This document shows, in pieces, positions 9,668 through 18,010 of a stretch of DNA of 37,673 nucleotides. The notes beneath the pieces are model-generated. The model was not told where the DNA came from. It saw only the letters and a list, made by a program, of their open reading frames with translations, and ran no database searches. The stretch's first letter is position 1; each line of letters starts with the position of its first letter. The stretch covers positions 1-37,673 of the forward strand of contig CAZJQP010000048.1 of the NCBI GenBank assembly GCA_964548225.1, in the 5' to 3' direction. The stretch comes from CALMEH01 sp964548225. Its GTDB lineage: Bacteria > Acidobacteriota > Blastocatellia > Pyrinomonadales > Pyrinomonadaceae. A program made the translations under genes and the position numbers.

Positions 9668-9733
9668 CCGGCTTTCGTTGCGTCATTAAAATTGTGCGAG
9701 ATAAAACATCGCGGAAAAACGAGCGAAAGCCGG
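9668..9733. promoter_or_regulatory. Second inverted repeat in the tssC-hcp gap
   Basis: A perfect 10-base inverted repeat, ccggctttcg (9668-9677) and cgaaagccgg (9724-9733), encloses 46 bases. It may fold in the hcp leader RNA or mark a processing site, or it may be a member of an intergenic repeat family. No function can be assigned from sequence alone. Confidence 0.4.
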
Positions 9734-9818
9734 AAATTAAAATTGATTCGTCAAACGGACAAATCAATTGGGAAAACTAAAAACTGTTAATTATTTTGAA
9801 AGGAGCATAAAAAACAAT

Positions 9819-10319
9819 ATGGCACAAGCTGATTATTACTTGAAAATTGATACTATCGAAGGTGAATCCGACGCAGTCGGTTTTGAAAAACAAATGCAAA
9901 TCGAATCGTGGTCGTTTGGCGCATCAAACAGCGGTTCATCGGCACAGGGAACAGGTTTGGGTGTTGGAAAAGTTAGTCTTCAAGACTTTAACTTTGTTGT
10001 TCAAAACGGCAAAGCATCGCCGCAACTTTTCTTGGCAAACGCCAAGGGCAACCACATCCCGCAAGCTATTCTTAGCTGCCGCAAAACGGGTGGCGACGGC
10101 AATCCCTATACCTATACGAAAATTACGTTCGGCGACATCGTAATCTCGTCGTTCCACACGGGCGGAAGCAACGGCAGTTCAATTCTTCCGATGGAACAAA
10201 TTTCGTTCAACTTTACGAATATTACGATGGAATATTTCCAACAAAAACCGGACGGAACGGTTGCATTGACCAACACTGTCAGCTACGACATCAAGAAAGT
10301 CGAAGGCGCAGGCGCATAA
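9819..10319 (+). CDS. hcp: T6SS tube protein Hcp (TssD)
   Basis: Hcp hexamers stack to form the inner tube expelled by sheath contraction and can carry small effectors. The 166-residue protein matches the family in length and sequence: MAQADYYLKIDTIEGES, the SFGASNSGS segment and the beta-strand-rich core ending TVSYDIKKVEGAGA. The ATG at 9819 is chosen because AAAGGAGC (9798-9805) precedes it by a normal distance. The open frame runs upstream to a TTG at 9768, but those residues are not Hcp-like. Flanking hairpins (9627-9733 upstream, 10335-10372 downstream) suggest a discrete, probably abundant, hcp transcript. Confidence 0.96.
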   Translation: MAQADYYLKIDTIEGESDAVGFEKQMQIESWSFGASNSGSSAQGTGLGVGKVSLQDFNFVVQNGKASPQLFLANAKGNHIPQAILSCRKTGGDGNPYTYTKITFGDIVISSFHTGGSNGSSILPMEQISFNFTNITMEYFQQKPDGTVALTNTVSYDIKKVEGAGA

Positions 10320-10334
10320 GTTTAGTTGGTTTGA

Positions 10335-10372
10335 GAAGATTGATTGTTTCTTTCGGGGAACAATCAATCTTC
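10335..10372 (+). terminator. Hairpin terminator-like element after hcp
   Basis: A perfect 14-base stem, gaagattgattgtt (10335-10348) with aacaatcaatcttc (10359-10372), encloses a 10-base loop 15 bases after the hcp stop and is followed by AATTTT. It may act as a partial intrinsic terminator or a stabilising 3' end for hcp mRNA. The T-tract is short, so read-through to tssE is expected. Confidence 0.65.
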
Positions 10373-10478
10373 AATTTTGCAAATATATGACCTTGCCGAA
10401 TTTGGCGAGGAAATTCTTTTTTTAAATGTTCAAAACAGCCGGCACTAGAGGATTAAAACAGCCCGTTCTGATAAAATT

Positions 10479-10967
10479 ATGGCAAGAAAAGACCACGAAA
10501 CGCGCGTAACGCCGTCGGTGCTTGACCGTCTTTTGGACTTTGAACCGAAATCGTCCACCGAATCGCCAAAATTACGCTCGCGCTCGCTGGCAGAATTGAA
10601 ACAATCTGTCCGGCGCGATTTGGAATGGCTTCTGAATTCACGGCAATTTGTGGGTTATATTGACGAAAATCTCGAAGAAGTCAATAAATCTGTTGCGGTT
10701 TTCGGGTTGCCGGATTTTACGGGCATTAGTGCGAAAAGCCACCTTGAACTGAAACGCTTGACCAAATCGGTAGAAAACGCGCTAAAAATTTTTGAAACAC
10801 GCTTTCTCGATGTAAAAGTTACGCTTGATCCCATAAGCAATACTGATCGTTTGCTCAGATTTCGGATTGAAGCACACTTAAATATCGAACCGTCGCCCGA
10901 ACCGATTGCATTCGACACCGTTTTGCAACTCGGAAGCGGCGATTTCAAAGTTAAAGAAAATCGTTAA
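10479..10967 (+). CDS. tssE: T6SS baseplate protein TssE (gp25-like)
   Basis: TssE is the baseplate wedge component related to phage T4 gp25; together with TssF and TssG it surrounds the VgrG hub and starts sheath assembly. The 162-residue protein has the TssE pattern: an N-terminal VTPSVLDRLLDFEP, LRSRSLAELKQSVRRDLEWLLNSR, then the gp25 core with SVAVFGLPDF and the C-terminal LRFRIEAHLN strand. The order tssE-tssF-tssG is the usual one, although a small extra gene is inserted between the last two. A 159-base gap with a hairpin separates it from hcp. No strong ribosome-binding site is seen. Confidence 0.94.
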   Translation: MARKDHETRVTPSVLDRLLDFEPKSSTESPKLRSRSLAELKQSVRRDLEWLLNSRQFVGYIDENLEEVNKSVAVFGLPDFTGISAKSHLELKRLTKSVENALKIFETRFLDVKVTLDPISNTDRLLRFRIEAHLNIEPSPEPIAFDTVLQLGSGDFKVKENR

Positions 10968-10998
10968 AAAGTAAAAAAGTAAAAAGTAAAATAATCTG
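10968..10998. repeat. Short A-rich repeat between tssE and tssF
   Basis: The gap holds tandem copies of an AAAAGTA-like unit (aaaaagtaaaaaagtaaaaa type). It resembles the heptameric repeats elsewhere in the window (inside clpV and at 25143-25231), although the unit sequence differs. Confidence 0.4.
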
Positions 10999-12891
10999 AT
11001 GCGAGATGAGCTTTTAGGGTATTACGAAAGAGAATTGATTTTTCTGCGGCGAATGGGCGCGGAATTTGCGCGTAAATATCCGAAGATTGCGCGGCGACTT
11101 CAGCTTGACGAAGAAAAAATCGAAGACCCGCACGTTGAGCGAATGGTCGAAGCCTTTGCGTTTCTGACGGGCAGAGTTTCTCTCAAACTAGACGACGAAC
11201 TTCCCGAAATTACCGAATCTTTTTTAAACGTCATCTATCCGCATTATCTTGCGCCGATTCCTTCGATGGCGATTACACAATTTCATTTCGGTTCGCCGAA
11301 CGATAAAATAACTACCGTTCAGAAACTTCAACGCGGCGCACGGCTTTATTCGCGTCCGGTTGACGGAACGCCGTGCCGTTTTCAAACTTCCTACGATGTC
11401 CAACTCGCGCCTGTCGAATTGCAATCCGCCGCACTCGAATCGCCTGCGCCGAAAGATGGACGCGGAAAATATGTTGAGAGCGCGATTCGTTTGAGTATGC
11501 GTTGTTTCGGCGACTCAAATTTGAGTGAAATGACAATGGGCGACACGGGTGAACCGCCAAAATTTCTGCGTTTTTTTCTAAACGGCGACCCGCAACTTAT
11601 TTATCGGCTTTACGAAATTATTTTCAATCAAGCAAGCGCAGTCGAATTTCGCGCCAAAGAAAAACCAATTGGTAGCAGGACGATGCCGACACTGACGAAT
11701 ATTCAATTTAAATTGCCTTCGCCCGTGATAATTCCGGCGGCAGACGCAATCAAACAAGTTGGTTTTGAGAACGACGAAAACATTCTGCCCTACACCAAAC
11801 GCTCGTTTTCGGGCTATCGGCTTTTGACCGAATATTTTGCCTTTCCACACAAATTTTTGTTTTTCGATATTTACGGAATTGATCGTGCGATTGCTCAGAA
11901 ATTCGGCAGTCATTTCGATATTTTGATTCACTTAAAAGACGTTACGCCGCCGCGTGCGCCAATTACAAAAGAAACTTTTCGGTTGGGATGCACCCCGATT
12001 GTCAATCTTTTTTCGCGGCTGGCTGACCCTATTTATCTTTCACAACAAAAATACGAATATCACGTTGTCCCCGATGTCCAAAGACAGTTGACAACCGAGG
12101 TTTATTCGATTGACGAAGTAGTTACGACCGACCCGAAAACCAACACAACGCGCAAATTTTCGCCGTTTTATTCGTTGAAACACGCTTACGGCGAACAAAT
12201 GGAAAAAACTTTTTGGTATGCCACGCGCCGCGCTTCGCAACGCGCCGACGACGAAGGCACAGAATTGTATATGTCTTTGGTTGATATGAATTTCAATCCG
12301 CGCGTTCCGGCGGCTGAAGTCATCAATCTCAGAACAACCTGCACAAATCGTGATTTACCTGCAAGACTTCCCTTCGGCGGGAAAGAAAGTGATTTTGAAG
12401 TCGAAGGCACTGCACTTTTGTCGCGTGTGCATTGTTTAACGAAACCTTCGGAAACAATTCGCCCGCCGCAGCGTCGTTCGGCACAATGGCGCATAATTTC
12501 GCATCTGAATCTTAATTTTTTATCGCTTACCGAAAACGAAACCGGAACGCCTGAAGCCTTGCAGGAAATTTTGCAGATTTATAATTTTAACGATGATTCG
12601 GCAACGCGCAAACAAATTTTAGGAATTACCGGAATTGAAAGCCGTAAAGTCGTTCGACAAATCGGCGGACACATCGGCGCGGGTTTCGTGCGTGGGCTTG
12701 AAACAACACTAATTTTTGACGAAGAACAATATGTTGGCAGCGGAATGTTTCTTTTTGCCTGCGTTTTAGAAAGATTTTTGGGTGTCTATACTTCGCTTAA
12801 CTCGTTTAACGAATTGGTTTTACGCACCGAACAGCGGGAAGAAATTGTCAGACGGTTTCCGCCGCGCACGGGCGAACAGATTTTATTGTAA
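10999..12891 (+). CDS. tssF: T6SS baseplate protein TssF (ImpG/VasA)
   Basis: TssF is the large wedge protein of the T6SS baseplate (related to T4 gp6). The 630-residue length fits. The N-terminal signature YERELIFLRRMGAEFARKYP, followed by the DPHVERMVEAFAFLTGRV motif and PHYLAPIPSMAI, is diagnostic. The C-terminal FVRGLETTLIFDEEQYVG and FLGVYTSLNSFNELVLRT segments are also typical. It follows tssE by 31 repeat-rich bases. Confidence 0.96.
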   Translation: MRDELLGYYERELIFLRRMGAEFARKYPKIARRLQLDEEKIEDPHVERMVEAFAFLTGRVSLKLDDELPEITESFLNVIYPHYLAPIPSMAITQFHFGSPNDKITTVQKLQRGARLYSRPVDGTPCRFQTSYDVQLAPVELQSAALESPAPKDGRGKYVESAIRLSMRCFGDSNLSEMTMGDTGEPPKFLRFFLNGDPQLIYRLYEIIFNQASAVEFRAKEKPIGSRTMPTLTNIQFKLPSPVIIPAADAIKQVGFENDENILPYTKRSFSGYRLLTEYFAFPHKFLFFDIYGIDRAIAQKFGSHFDILIHLKDVTPPRAPITKETFRLGCTPIVNLFSRLADPIYLSQQKYEYHVVPDVQRQLTTEVYSIDEVVTTDPKTNTTRKFSPFYSLKHAYGEQMEKTFWYATRRASQRADDEGTELYMSLVDMNFNPRVPAAEVINLRTTCTNRDLPARLPFGGKESDFEVEGTALLSRVHCLTKPSETIRPPQRRSAQWRIISHLNLNFLSLTENETGTPEALQEILQIYNFNDDSATRKQILGITGIESRKVVRQIGGHIGAGFVRGLETTLIFDEEQYVGSGMFLFACVLERFLGVYTSLNSFNELVLRTEQREEIVRRFPPRTGEQILL

Positions 12892-12958
12892 AGGGGAACT
12901 GTGAAAAAGTATAAATCACTTTCTCAACCAACTTTTTTCCCTTTTTCACTTTGAAAAA

Positions 12959-13399
12959 ATGTCGAAAAATACGAAGACAATTTTAATTATTTTCGGAATT
13001 CTTGCGGTTCTATCGGCAATCTGTCTCGGTGTTTTCGGTTTTTTCATCTATCGTGTTGTTGATAATACGAAGATTGTTGAAAACGAACAAAAAGGCGCGG
13101 AATTTGGAAAAACAACTGATAATTTCGGCTGTCAAACAAAAGTTGTTTCGGTTGCCAAAGATATGGGACAGATGGACATAAAAGGAAGTTTGGAAACATC
13201 ATTTTTCTTCAAAAGTTGTCTGAGAGCAAGTCGGAAAAGTGCGAATTATTGCGATAATGTGCCAAGTGATTTAAGGGATCAACTCAATGACGACAAATGG
13301 AAAGACAGCGAATGTGAAAAAAACGGAATGAAATCGCCACACATTCCTTGCCGAATGATTATGAAAACAAAGGCTGAGTTTTGCAATGGCGGATTTTGA
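12959..13399 (+). CDS. Small membrane-anchored Cys-containing protein of unknown function
   Basis: This 146-residue protein is not recognised. It has one N-terminal transmembrane helix (about residues 7-30, IIFGILAVLSAICLGVFGFF) and a likely periplasmic domain of about 115 residues. Six cysteines lie after the membrane segment, enough for disulfides. No lipobox is clear, and the helix looks like an uncleaved anchor. It is inserted between tssF and tssG, which are usually adjacent. It could be a membrane-anchored immunity protein or a local accessory factor. Its start has no strong ribosome-binding site, and a small gtgaaaaag/ctttttcac inverted repeat (12901-12949) precedes it. Confidence 0.7.
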   Translation: MSKNTKTILIIFGILAVLSAICLGVFGFFIYRVVDNTKIVENEQKGAEFGKTTDNFGCQTKVVSVAKDMGQMDIKGSLETSFFFKSCLRASRKSANYCDNVPSDLRDQLNDDKWKDSECEKNGMKSPHIPCRMIMKTKAEFCNGGF

Positions 13400-13418
13400 C
13401 GAACAATAATTTTGTGAA

Positions 13419-14426
13419 ATGGCAAAAAAACCTCTAAATCAGGAACTTCTCGATGAGCCTTACCGGTTTGAATTTTTCCAAGCGGTAAGGCTTCTCGAAA
13501 AGATTTTTCCCGAACGGATGCCGGTCGGACGCGAAGCGAAAATCAAACCGGAAGTCGTGCGTTTTCGTTCGCGTGTAACGCTCAATTTTCCGGCAAGCGA
13601 AATCCACTCATTTGCCGAATCTTTTGATGAATTTACCGAAGAATCACGGCTCGAAATGTTTGTCAATTTTATGGGCATAGTTGGCGTTTCGGGCGTTTTG
13701 CCCGTGCATTACACCGAACTCGTGATGGATAGAATCCGCTACGGCGACACGGCAATGTGGTCGTTTTTGGATATTTTCACGCACCGTGCCGTTTCGCTTT
13801 TTTTTCGCGCTTGGGAAAAATATCGTTTTCCCGTATCTTACGAACGCGGCAAAGATGATTTTACGGCATTTTTATTTGATTTCGCCGGACTCGGCACTCG
13901 CGGAATGCGCGGACGAATGGCTTTGGAAGATGAATCTTTGCTTCCGTTTAGCGGTTTGATAGCGCAAAAACCGCATTCGGCAAGTGCTTTGGCGCAAATT
14001 TTGAGCGATTATTTCGGTATCAATGTAAGAATTGAACAATTTTTCGGGCAATGGCTTGATTTAGAACCCGAAAGCATTACAAATCTCGGCGCACACAACA
14101 GTCATTTAGGACGAACCGCGCTCGTTGGAAGCCGCGTTTGGGAACAGCAATCAAAATTCCGACTTGTTTTAGGTGCGTTGACATTTAACCAATTTCAGTC
14201 TTTTTTGCCAAACGGCACAGCAAATAAACCGATGAAATCCATCGTTAAATTTATGGTCAGTCTGGAATTAGATTTCGATGTTCAACTTGTTTTGCAAGCT
14301 AAACAAGTGCCAAGCACAATTTTGACAACACGCGCAATGCGTCGCCCAATGCTCGGCTGGACTTCGTTTTTGAAAACAAAACCATTCAAAAAAGACGATG
14401 ACCAAGTTATTTTACAAATCAATTAG
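13419..14426 (+). CDS. tssG: T6SS baseplate protein TssG (ImpH/VasB)
   Basis: TssG bridges TssF, TssE and TssK in the baseplate wedge. The 335-residue protein has the family pattern: EPYRFEFFQAVRLLEKIFP near the N-terminus, then VRFRSRVTLNFPASEI, MFVNFMGIVGVSGVLPVHYTE, a FLDIFTHRAVSLFFRAWEK segment and a C-terminal LGWTSFL ending. It starts 19 bases after the small membrane protein gene. The downstream 113 bases include a hairpin and lead to clpV. Confidence 0.95.
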   Translation: MAKKPLNQELLDEPYRFEFFQAVRLLEKIFPERMPVGREAKIKPEVVRFRSRVTLNFPASEIHSFAESFDEFTEESRLEMFVNFMGIVGVSGVLPVHYTELVMDRIRYGDTAMWSFLDIFTHRAVSLFFRAWEKYRFPVSYERGKDDFTAFLFDFAGLGTRGMRGRMALEDESLLPFSGLIAQKPHSASALAQILSDYFGINVRIEQFFGQWLDLEPESITNLGAHNSHLGRTALVGSRVWEQQSKFRLVLGALTFNQFQSFLPNGTANKPMKSIVKFMVSLELDFDVQLVLQAKQVPSTILTTRAMRRPMLGWTSFLKTKPFKKDDDQVILQIN

Positions 14427-14493
14427 TCGGAACAGCCGATGTGAGCGGGTTGTGGAAAGTTTCTTGACAAAAACTTTCGATTAGTAACACTAT

Positions 14494-14515
14494 ACAACCT
14501 GCTGACACAGGTTGT
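14494..14515 (+). promoter_or_regulatory. Hairpin in the clpV leader
   Basis: A perfect 8-base stem (acaacctg at 14494-14501, caggttgt at 14508-14515) sits just upstream of the clpV ribosome-binding site (AAGGAG near 14529). A TTGACA hexamer (14464-14469) lies further upstream, but no well-spaced -10 partner is evident. This may be a leader hairpin or a copy of the repeat type seen at 22258-22295. Confidence 0.4.
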
Positions 14516-14539
14516 TCTAACAAGAATAAGGAGAAAACT

Positions 14540-17320
14540 ATGAACGTGAACTTAAAATCTTTGGTTGGCAGATTGAACGATACTTGTCGCGGTGCGCTCG
14601 AAGGCGCGGCTGGTTTGTGTCTGTCGCGGACGAATTATGATGTCGAAATTGAGCATATTTTGGCAAAACTGCTTGAAGAAAACGATACGGATTTGCATAA
14701 AATCTGTCGTCATTATGAGGTTAATATTGATCGTTTGACGAAAGACGTTTCGACTTCGCTCGACCGTTTAAAAACGGGAAACACGCGCACACCCGGACTT
14801 TCTGACCGTCTGCCGCGTTGGTTTCAAGATGCTTGGCTCATTGCTTCAGTTGATTTTGGTGCGGCGCGTGTCCGTAGCGGTCATCTGATTTTGGCTTTGC
14901 TTTCAAATGAAGGGACGGCACGACTGGCGCGTGATACCTCGCGTGAATTCTCGCATATTTCAGTCGAATCTTTATCGCAGAAATTAGAAGAAATTACAGC
15001 TGATTCGTCAGAGGCTCGTGATGCGGTTGCGCTCGGCGAAACATCGGGCGTTTCAGATGGTGCGCCGGTAGCAAGCGGTGTGAAAGGCAAGACGAAAGCA
15101 CTCGACCAATACACCGAAGATTTAACGGCGAAAGCGGCGGCTGGAAAAATTGATCCGATTTTGGGGCGCGATTTCGAGATTCGCCAAATTGTTGATATTT
15201 TGACGCGCCGACGACAAAACAATCCGATTTTAACAGGCGAAGCCGGCGTTGGTAAAACTGCGGTCGTTGAAGGTTTTGCGCTCAGAATTTCACAAGGTGA
15301 TGTTCCCGAACCGCTCAGAAATGTTGCCGTCAGAACGCTTGATTTGGGACTTTTGCAAGCAGGCGCGGGCGTGAAAGGCGAATTTGAAAATCGCCTAAAG
15401 TCTGTGATTGATGAAGTTAAAGCCTCGCCGCAACCGATTATTTTGTTCATTGACGAAGCGCATACGATGATTGGCGCGGGCGGGCAAGCCGGACAAAATG
15501 ACGCGGCAAATTTGTTGAAACCTGCGCTTGCGCGTGGCGAATTAAGAACAATTGCGGCAACAACTTGGGCGGAATATAAAAAATATTTTGAAAAAGATGC
15601 GGCATTGGCGAGACGTTTTCAAGTTGTCAAAGTCGAAGAGCCGGACGAAGAAAAAGCTATCGGAATGATGCGCGGACTTTTGGACAAAATGGAAGCTCAT
15701 CACAACGTCCGCATTTTGGATGAAGCGATTGTCGAATGTGTCAAACTTTCACATCGCTACATCACCGGTCGCCAACTTCCTGACAAATCCGTCTCGGTTC
15801 TGGACACTGCTTGCGCGAAAGTTGCCATCGGGCAAGGCGCAACACCGGGCGCGGTTGAAGACGCAATTCGTCGTATTCAAAATCTGACTTCGGAAATTGA
15901 TTCGCTTGAACGCGAACAAATTACGGGCGCGGAACACGATGAGCGTCTGGACGATTTGAAAGCTAAACGCGCCGAAACCGAAGAAGTTTTGGCGAAATTA
16001 AATGAGCAATGGGAAAAGGAAAAAGACCTGACAAATCAGATTCGCAACATTCGAATGAAACTCGAAATGTCGAGGCTGGATACAGTGAGCAGTCAGCATT
16101 CAGCAGTCAGCATTCAGGAAGTTTCAGAAGTTTCGACGGAAGCGGCAACGGCAACTGCCGAAACCGATTCGGCAACAGGCGATGGAACTGCGGCGGCAAC
16201 TGCGCCGGAAGCAAATAAACCTGTTGACGTGGAATTTTTGAAAGGCGAATTGAAACGCTTAAATGCTGAATTAAAAGAACTTCAAGGTGAAAACCCGTTG
16301 ATGTCACCGGTCGTCAATGGTCAGATTGTCGCCGAAGTTATTTCGGGTTGGACAGGAATTCCGATTGGCAAAATGGTTGCGGACGAAATTCAAGCGGTTT
16401 TGAATTTGCACAAAACGCTCGGCGAAAGAGTTCTTGGGCAAGACCACGCGCTCGATGCCATTACGCAGAGAATTCGCACGGCTCGCGCCGGTTTGACAGA
16501 TCCGAAACGTCCGATTGGAGTTTTCCTTTTGGTTGGGACTTCGGGCGTTGGTAAAACTGAGACCGCACTCGCGCTTGCCGATTCGCTTTACGGCGGCGAA
16601 CGCAATTTGATTTCGATAAATATGAGCGAATATCAAGAAGCGCACACGGTTTCTTCGCTCAAAGGTTCGCCTCCGGGATATGTCGGTTACGGCGAAGGCG
16701 GCGTTTTGACGGAAGCTGTTCGCAGAAAACCTTATTCGGTTGTTTTGCTCGATGAAGTCGAAAAAGCGCACCCGGACGTAATGGAATTGTTTTTCCAAGT
16801 TTTCGACAAGGGCGTTTTGGAAGACGGCGAGGGGCGCGAAATTGATTTTAAAAACTGTGTTATTTTGCTGACTTCAAACGTCGGCACGGATACTTTTATG
16901 AAACTTTGCGCCGATCCCGACACGAAACCCGAACCGGACGGATTAGTCGAAGCCATCAAACCCGAACTGAATAAAGCCTTTAAGCCTGCGCTTTTAGGTC
17001 GTATGGTAACAGTTCCGTTTTATCCGATTTCGGATGAAATTCTGCGCCTAATCATCAAATTACAGCTCGGAAAAATAAAAAATCGCATTTCCGACAATCA
17101 CGGAGCGCAATTTTCTTACGATGATTCCGTCATAGATACCGTAGCGAAGAGATGCACCGATGTTGATAGCGGCGCACGCAACGTCTATAACATTTTGACC
17201 GGAACGCTTTTGCCGGAAATGTCGGGCGAAGTTCTTTCAAGAATGGCTTCGGGCGAAGGCATTAAAAAAGTTCACGTTTCGGTTGGTGAAGGCGAGAAAT
17301 TTGTTTATGACATCAGCTAG
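14540..17320 (+). CDS. clpV: T6SS sheath-recycling AAA+ ATPase ClpV (TssH)
   Basis: ClpV disassembles contracted TssBC sheaths so that subunits can be reused. The 926-residue protein has a Clp N-terminal repeat domain (about 1-160) and AAA domain 1 with Walker A GEAGVGKTA (233-241) and Walker B LFIDEAHTM. A coiled middle region follows, then AAA domain 2 with Walker A GTSGVGKT (666-673), GYVGYGEGG pore-loop region and Walker B VLLDEVEKAH, plus the C-terminal ClpB D2-small domain. Nucleotide-binding motifs are intact. Residues about 514-562 form a low-complexity Ser/Thr/Ala/Glu insert before the second AAA domain, and its DNA begins with five heptamer repeats. A good AAGGAG site precedes the ATG. 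Confidence 0.96.
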   Translation: MNVNLKSLVGRLNDTCRGALEGAAGLCLSRTNYDVEIEHILAKLLEENDTDLHKICRHYEVNIDRLTKDVSTSLDRLKTGNTRTPGLSDRLPRWFQDAWLIASVDFGAARVRSGHLILALLSNEGTARLARDTSREFSHISVESLSQKLEEITADSSEARDAVALGETSGVSDGAPVASGVKGKTKALDQYTEDLTAKAAAGKIDPILGRDFEIRQIVDILTRRRQNNPILTGEAGVGKTAVVEGFALRISQGDVPEPLRNVAVRTLDLGLLQAGAGVKGEFENRLKSVIDEVKASPQPIILFIDEAHTMIGAGGQAGQNDAANLLKPALARGELRTIAATTWAEYKKYFEKDAALARRFQVVKVEEPDEEKAIGMMRGLLDKMEAHHNVRILDEAIVECVKLSHRYITGRQLPDKSVSVLDTACAKVAIGQGATPGAVEDAIRRIQNLTSEIDSLEREQITGAEHDERLDDLKAKRAETEEVLAKLNEQWEKEKDLTNQIRNIRMKLEMSRLDTVSSQHSAVSIQEVSEVSTEAATATAETDSATGDGTAAATAPEANKPVDVEFLKGELKRLNAELKELQGENPLMSPVVNGQIVAEVISGWTGIPIGKMVADEIQAVLNLHKTLGERVLGQDHALDAITQRIRTARAGLTDPKRPIGVFLLVGTSGVGKTETALALADSLYGGERNLISINMSEYQEAHTVSSLKGSPPGYVGYGEGGVLTEAVRRKPYSVVLLDEVEKAHPDVMELFFQVFDKGVLEDGEGREIDFKNCVILLTSNVGTDTFMKLCADPDTKPEPDGLVEAIKPELNKAFKPALLGRMVTVPFYPISDEILRLIIKLQLGKIKNRISDNHGAQFSYDDSVIDTVAKRCTDVDSGARNVYNILTGTLLPEMSGEVLSRMASGEGIKKVHVSVGEGEKFVYDIS
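16083..16117. repeat. Heptamer tandem repeat inside clpV
   Basis: Five consecutive 7-base units occur in order: cagtgag, cagtcag, cattcag, cagtcag, cattcag. The 14-base unit cagtcagcattcag is exactly duplicated (16090-16103, 16104-16117). Because 14 is not a multiple of three, the peptide is not repeated, so the repetition arose at DNA level. It lies within the low-complexity insert of ClpV and keeps the reading frame. Confidence 0.85.
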
Positions 17321-17334
17321 TTCGGGAGGGAAAA

Positions 17335-18006
17335 ATGCCGGGTGATACAGTAACTTACCGTGAAGTTTTCGGAGCAGATCCGGGCGAGGAAATTCAGGAA
17401 AATCACGGAATGACGTGGCGACCTTGTCCGGCGGTGCTTGCATTGCGCGGTTTGCTCGGTGCGTTCGGCGATGTTTTTCCGAATCGAAAACTCGGCGGAC
17501 GCTCAGGTTATTGGAACGAATTCAATCGTCATCATGCGGGTTTGGCAGTTGATATTATGCTCGACCCGCGAAACGATGCGGAAGTCCGGCTCGGACAAAA
17601 TTTGTTTATGCTTTTTAATCGGCACAAGCAAATTATGCAATGGCGCGGAATGCTTTATCAGCACGTTTCAATTAATTTTTCGGGGTATGTCGGTAATTAC
17701 CGACCGGCTGACCACGAAAATCATATCCATATTGATTGGCACGAAAGCCGAAACGTAACATGGTTTTCGCCAATTGAGTTTGTTCCATTGCGAAGAAGTC
17801 AAGGAAGACACAGAGGCGAAGTTCAAAATCTACGCCCAAAACAATATCCGCGCATTGCTTCGAGCATTCGCTGGACACAACAAGCGATGACTAATTTCCG
17901 TCAAAATCAAACGCTTCAAGACGATTTAACCGATTTGATTAACAGACATCGGCGCGGAGAATTGCAAAGAATTGATTTGGCTCAGGAATTAGGATTGGTA
18001 AGGTAA
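17335..18006 (+). CDS. Putative M15/LAS-type zinc peptidase, candidate T6SS effector
   Basis: This 223-residue protein lies between clpV and vgrG behind a strong GGGAGG site. It carries the two-part zinc signature of the LAS (M15/M74-like) peptidase superfamily. The first part is H-x-x-G-x-A-x-D at H66-D73 (HHAGLAVD); the second is an E-N-H-I-H-I-D segment (H130, H132). These enzymes usually cut peptidoglycan peptide cross-links. There is no signal peptide, so delivery would require an export machine, which fits a T6SS cargo. The C-terminal third (about 160-223) is basic and helical and may be a targeting region. The four-base gap to vgrG suggests co-translation with its carrier. An alternative is a baseplate-associated wall-remodelling enzyme. 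No adjacent single-gene immunity protein is seen before vgrG. Confidence 0.75.
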   Translation: MPGDTVTYREVFGADPGEEIQENHGMTWRPCPAVLALRGLLGAFGDVFPNRKLGGRSGYWNEFNRHHAGLAVDIMLDPRNDAEVRLGQNLFMLFNRHKQIMQWRGMLYQHVSINFSGYVGNYRPADHENHIHIDWHESRNVTWFSPIEFVPLRRSQGRHRGEVQNLRPKQYPRIASSIRWTQQAMTNFRQNQTLQDDLTDLINRHRRGELQRIDLAQELGLVR

Positions 18007-18010
18007 AATA

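Noticed and set aside
9768..9818. Upstream TTG start for hcp
   Set aside because: Hcp begins at the MAQADYYLKID sequence with AAAGGAGC properly placed before 9819.
14464..14496. Promoter with TTGACA before clpV
   Set aside because: The nearest TATAC-like -10 is 21 bases away, outside normal spacing; kept only as a remark.
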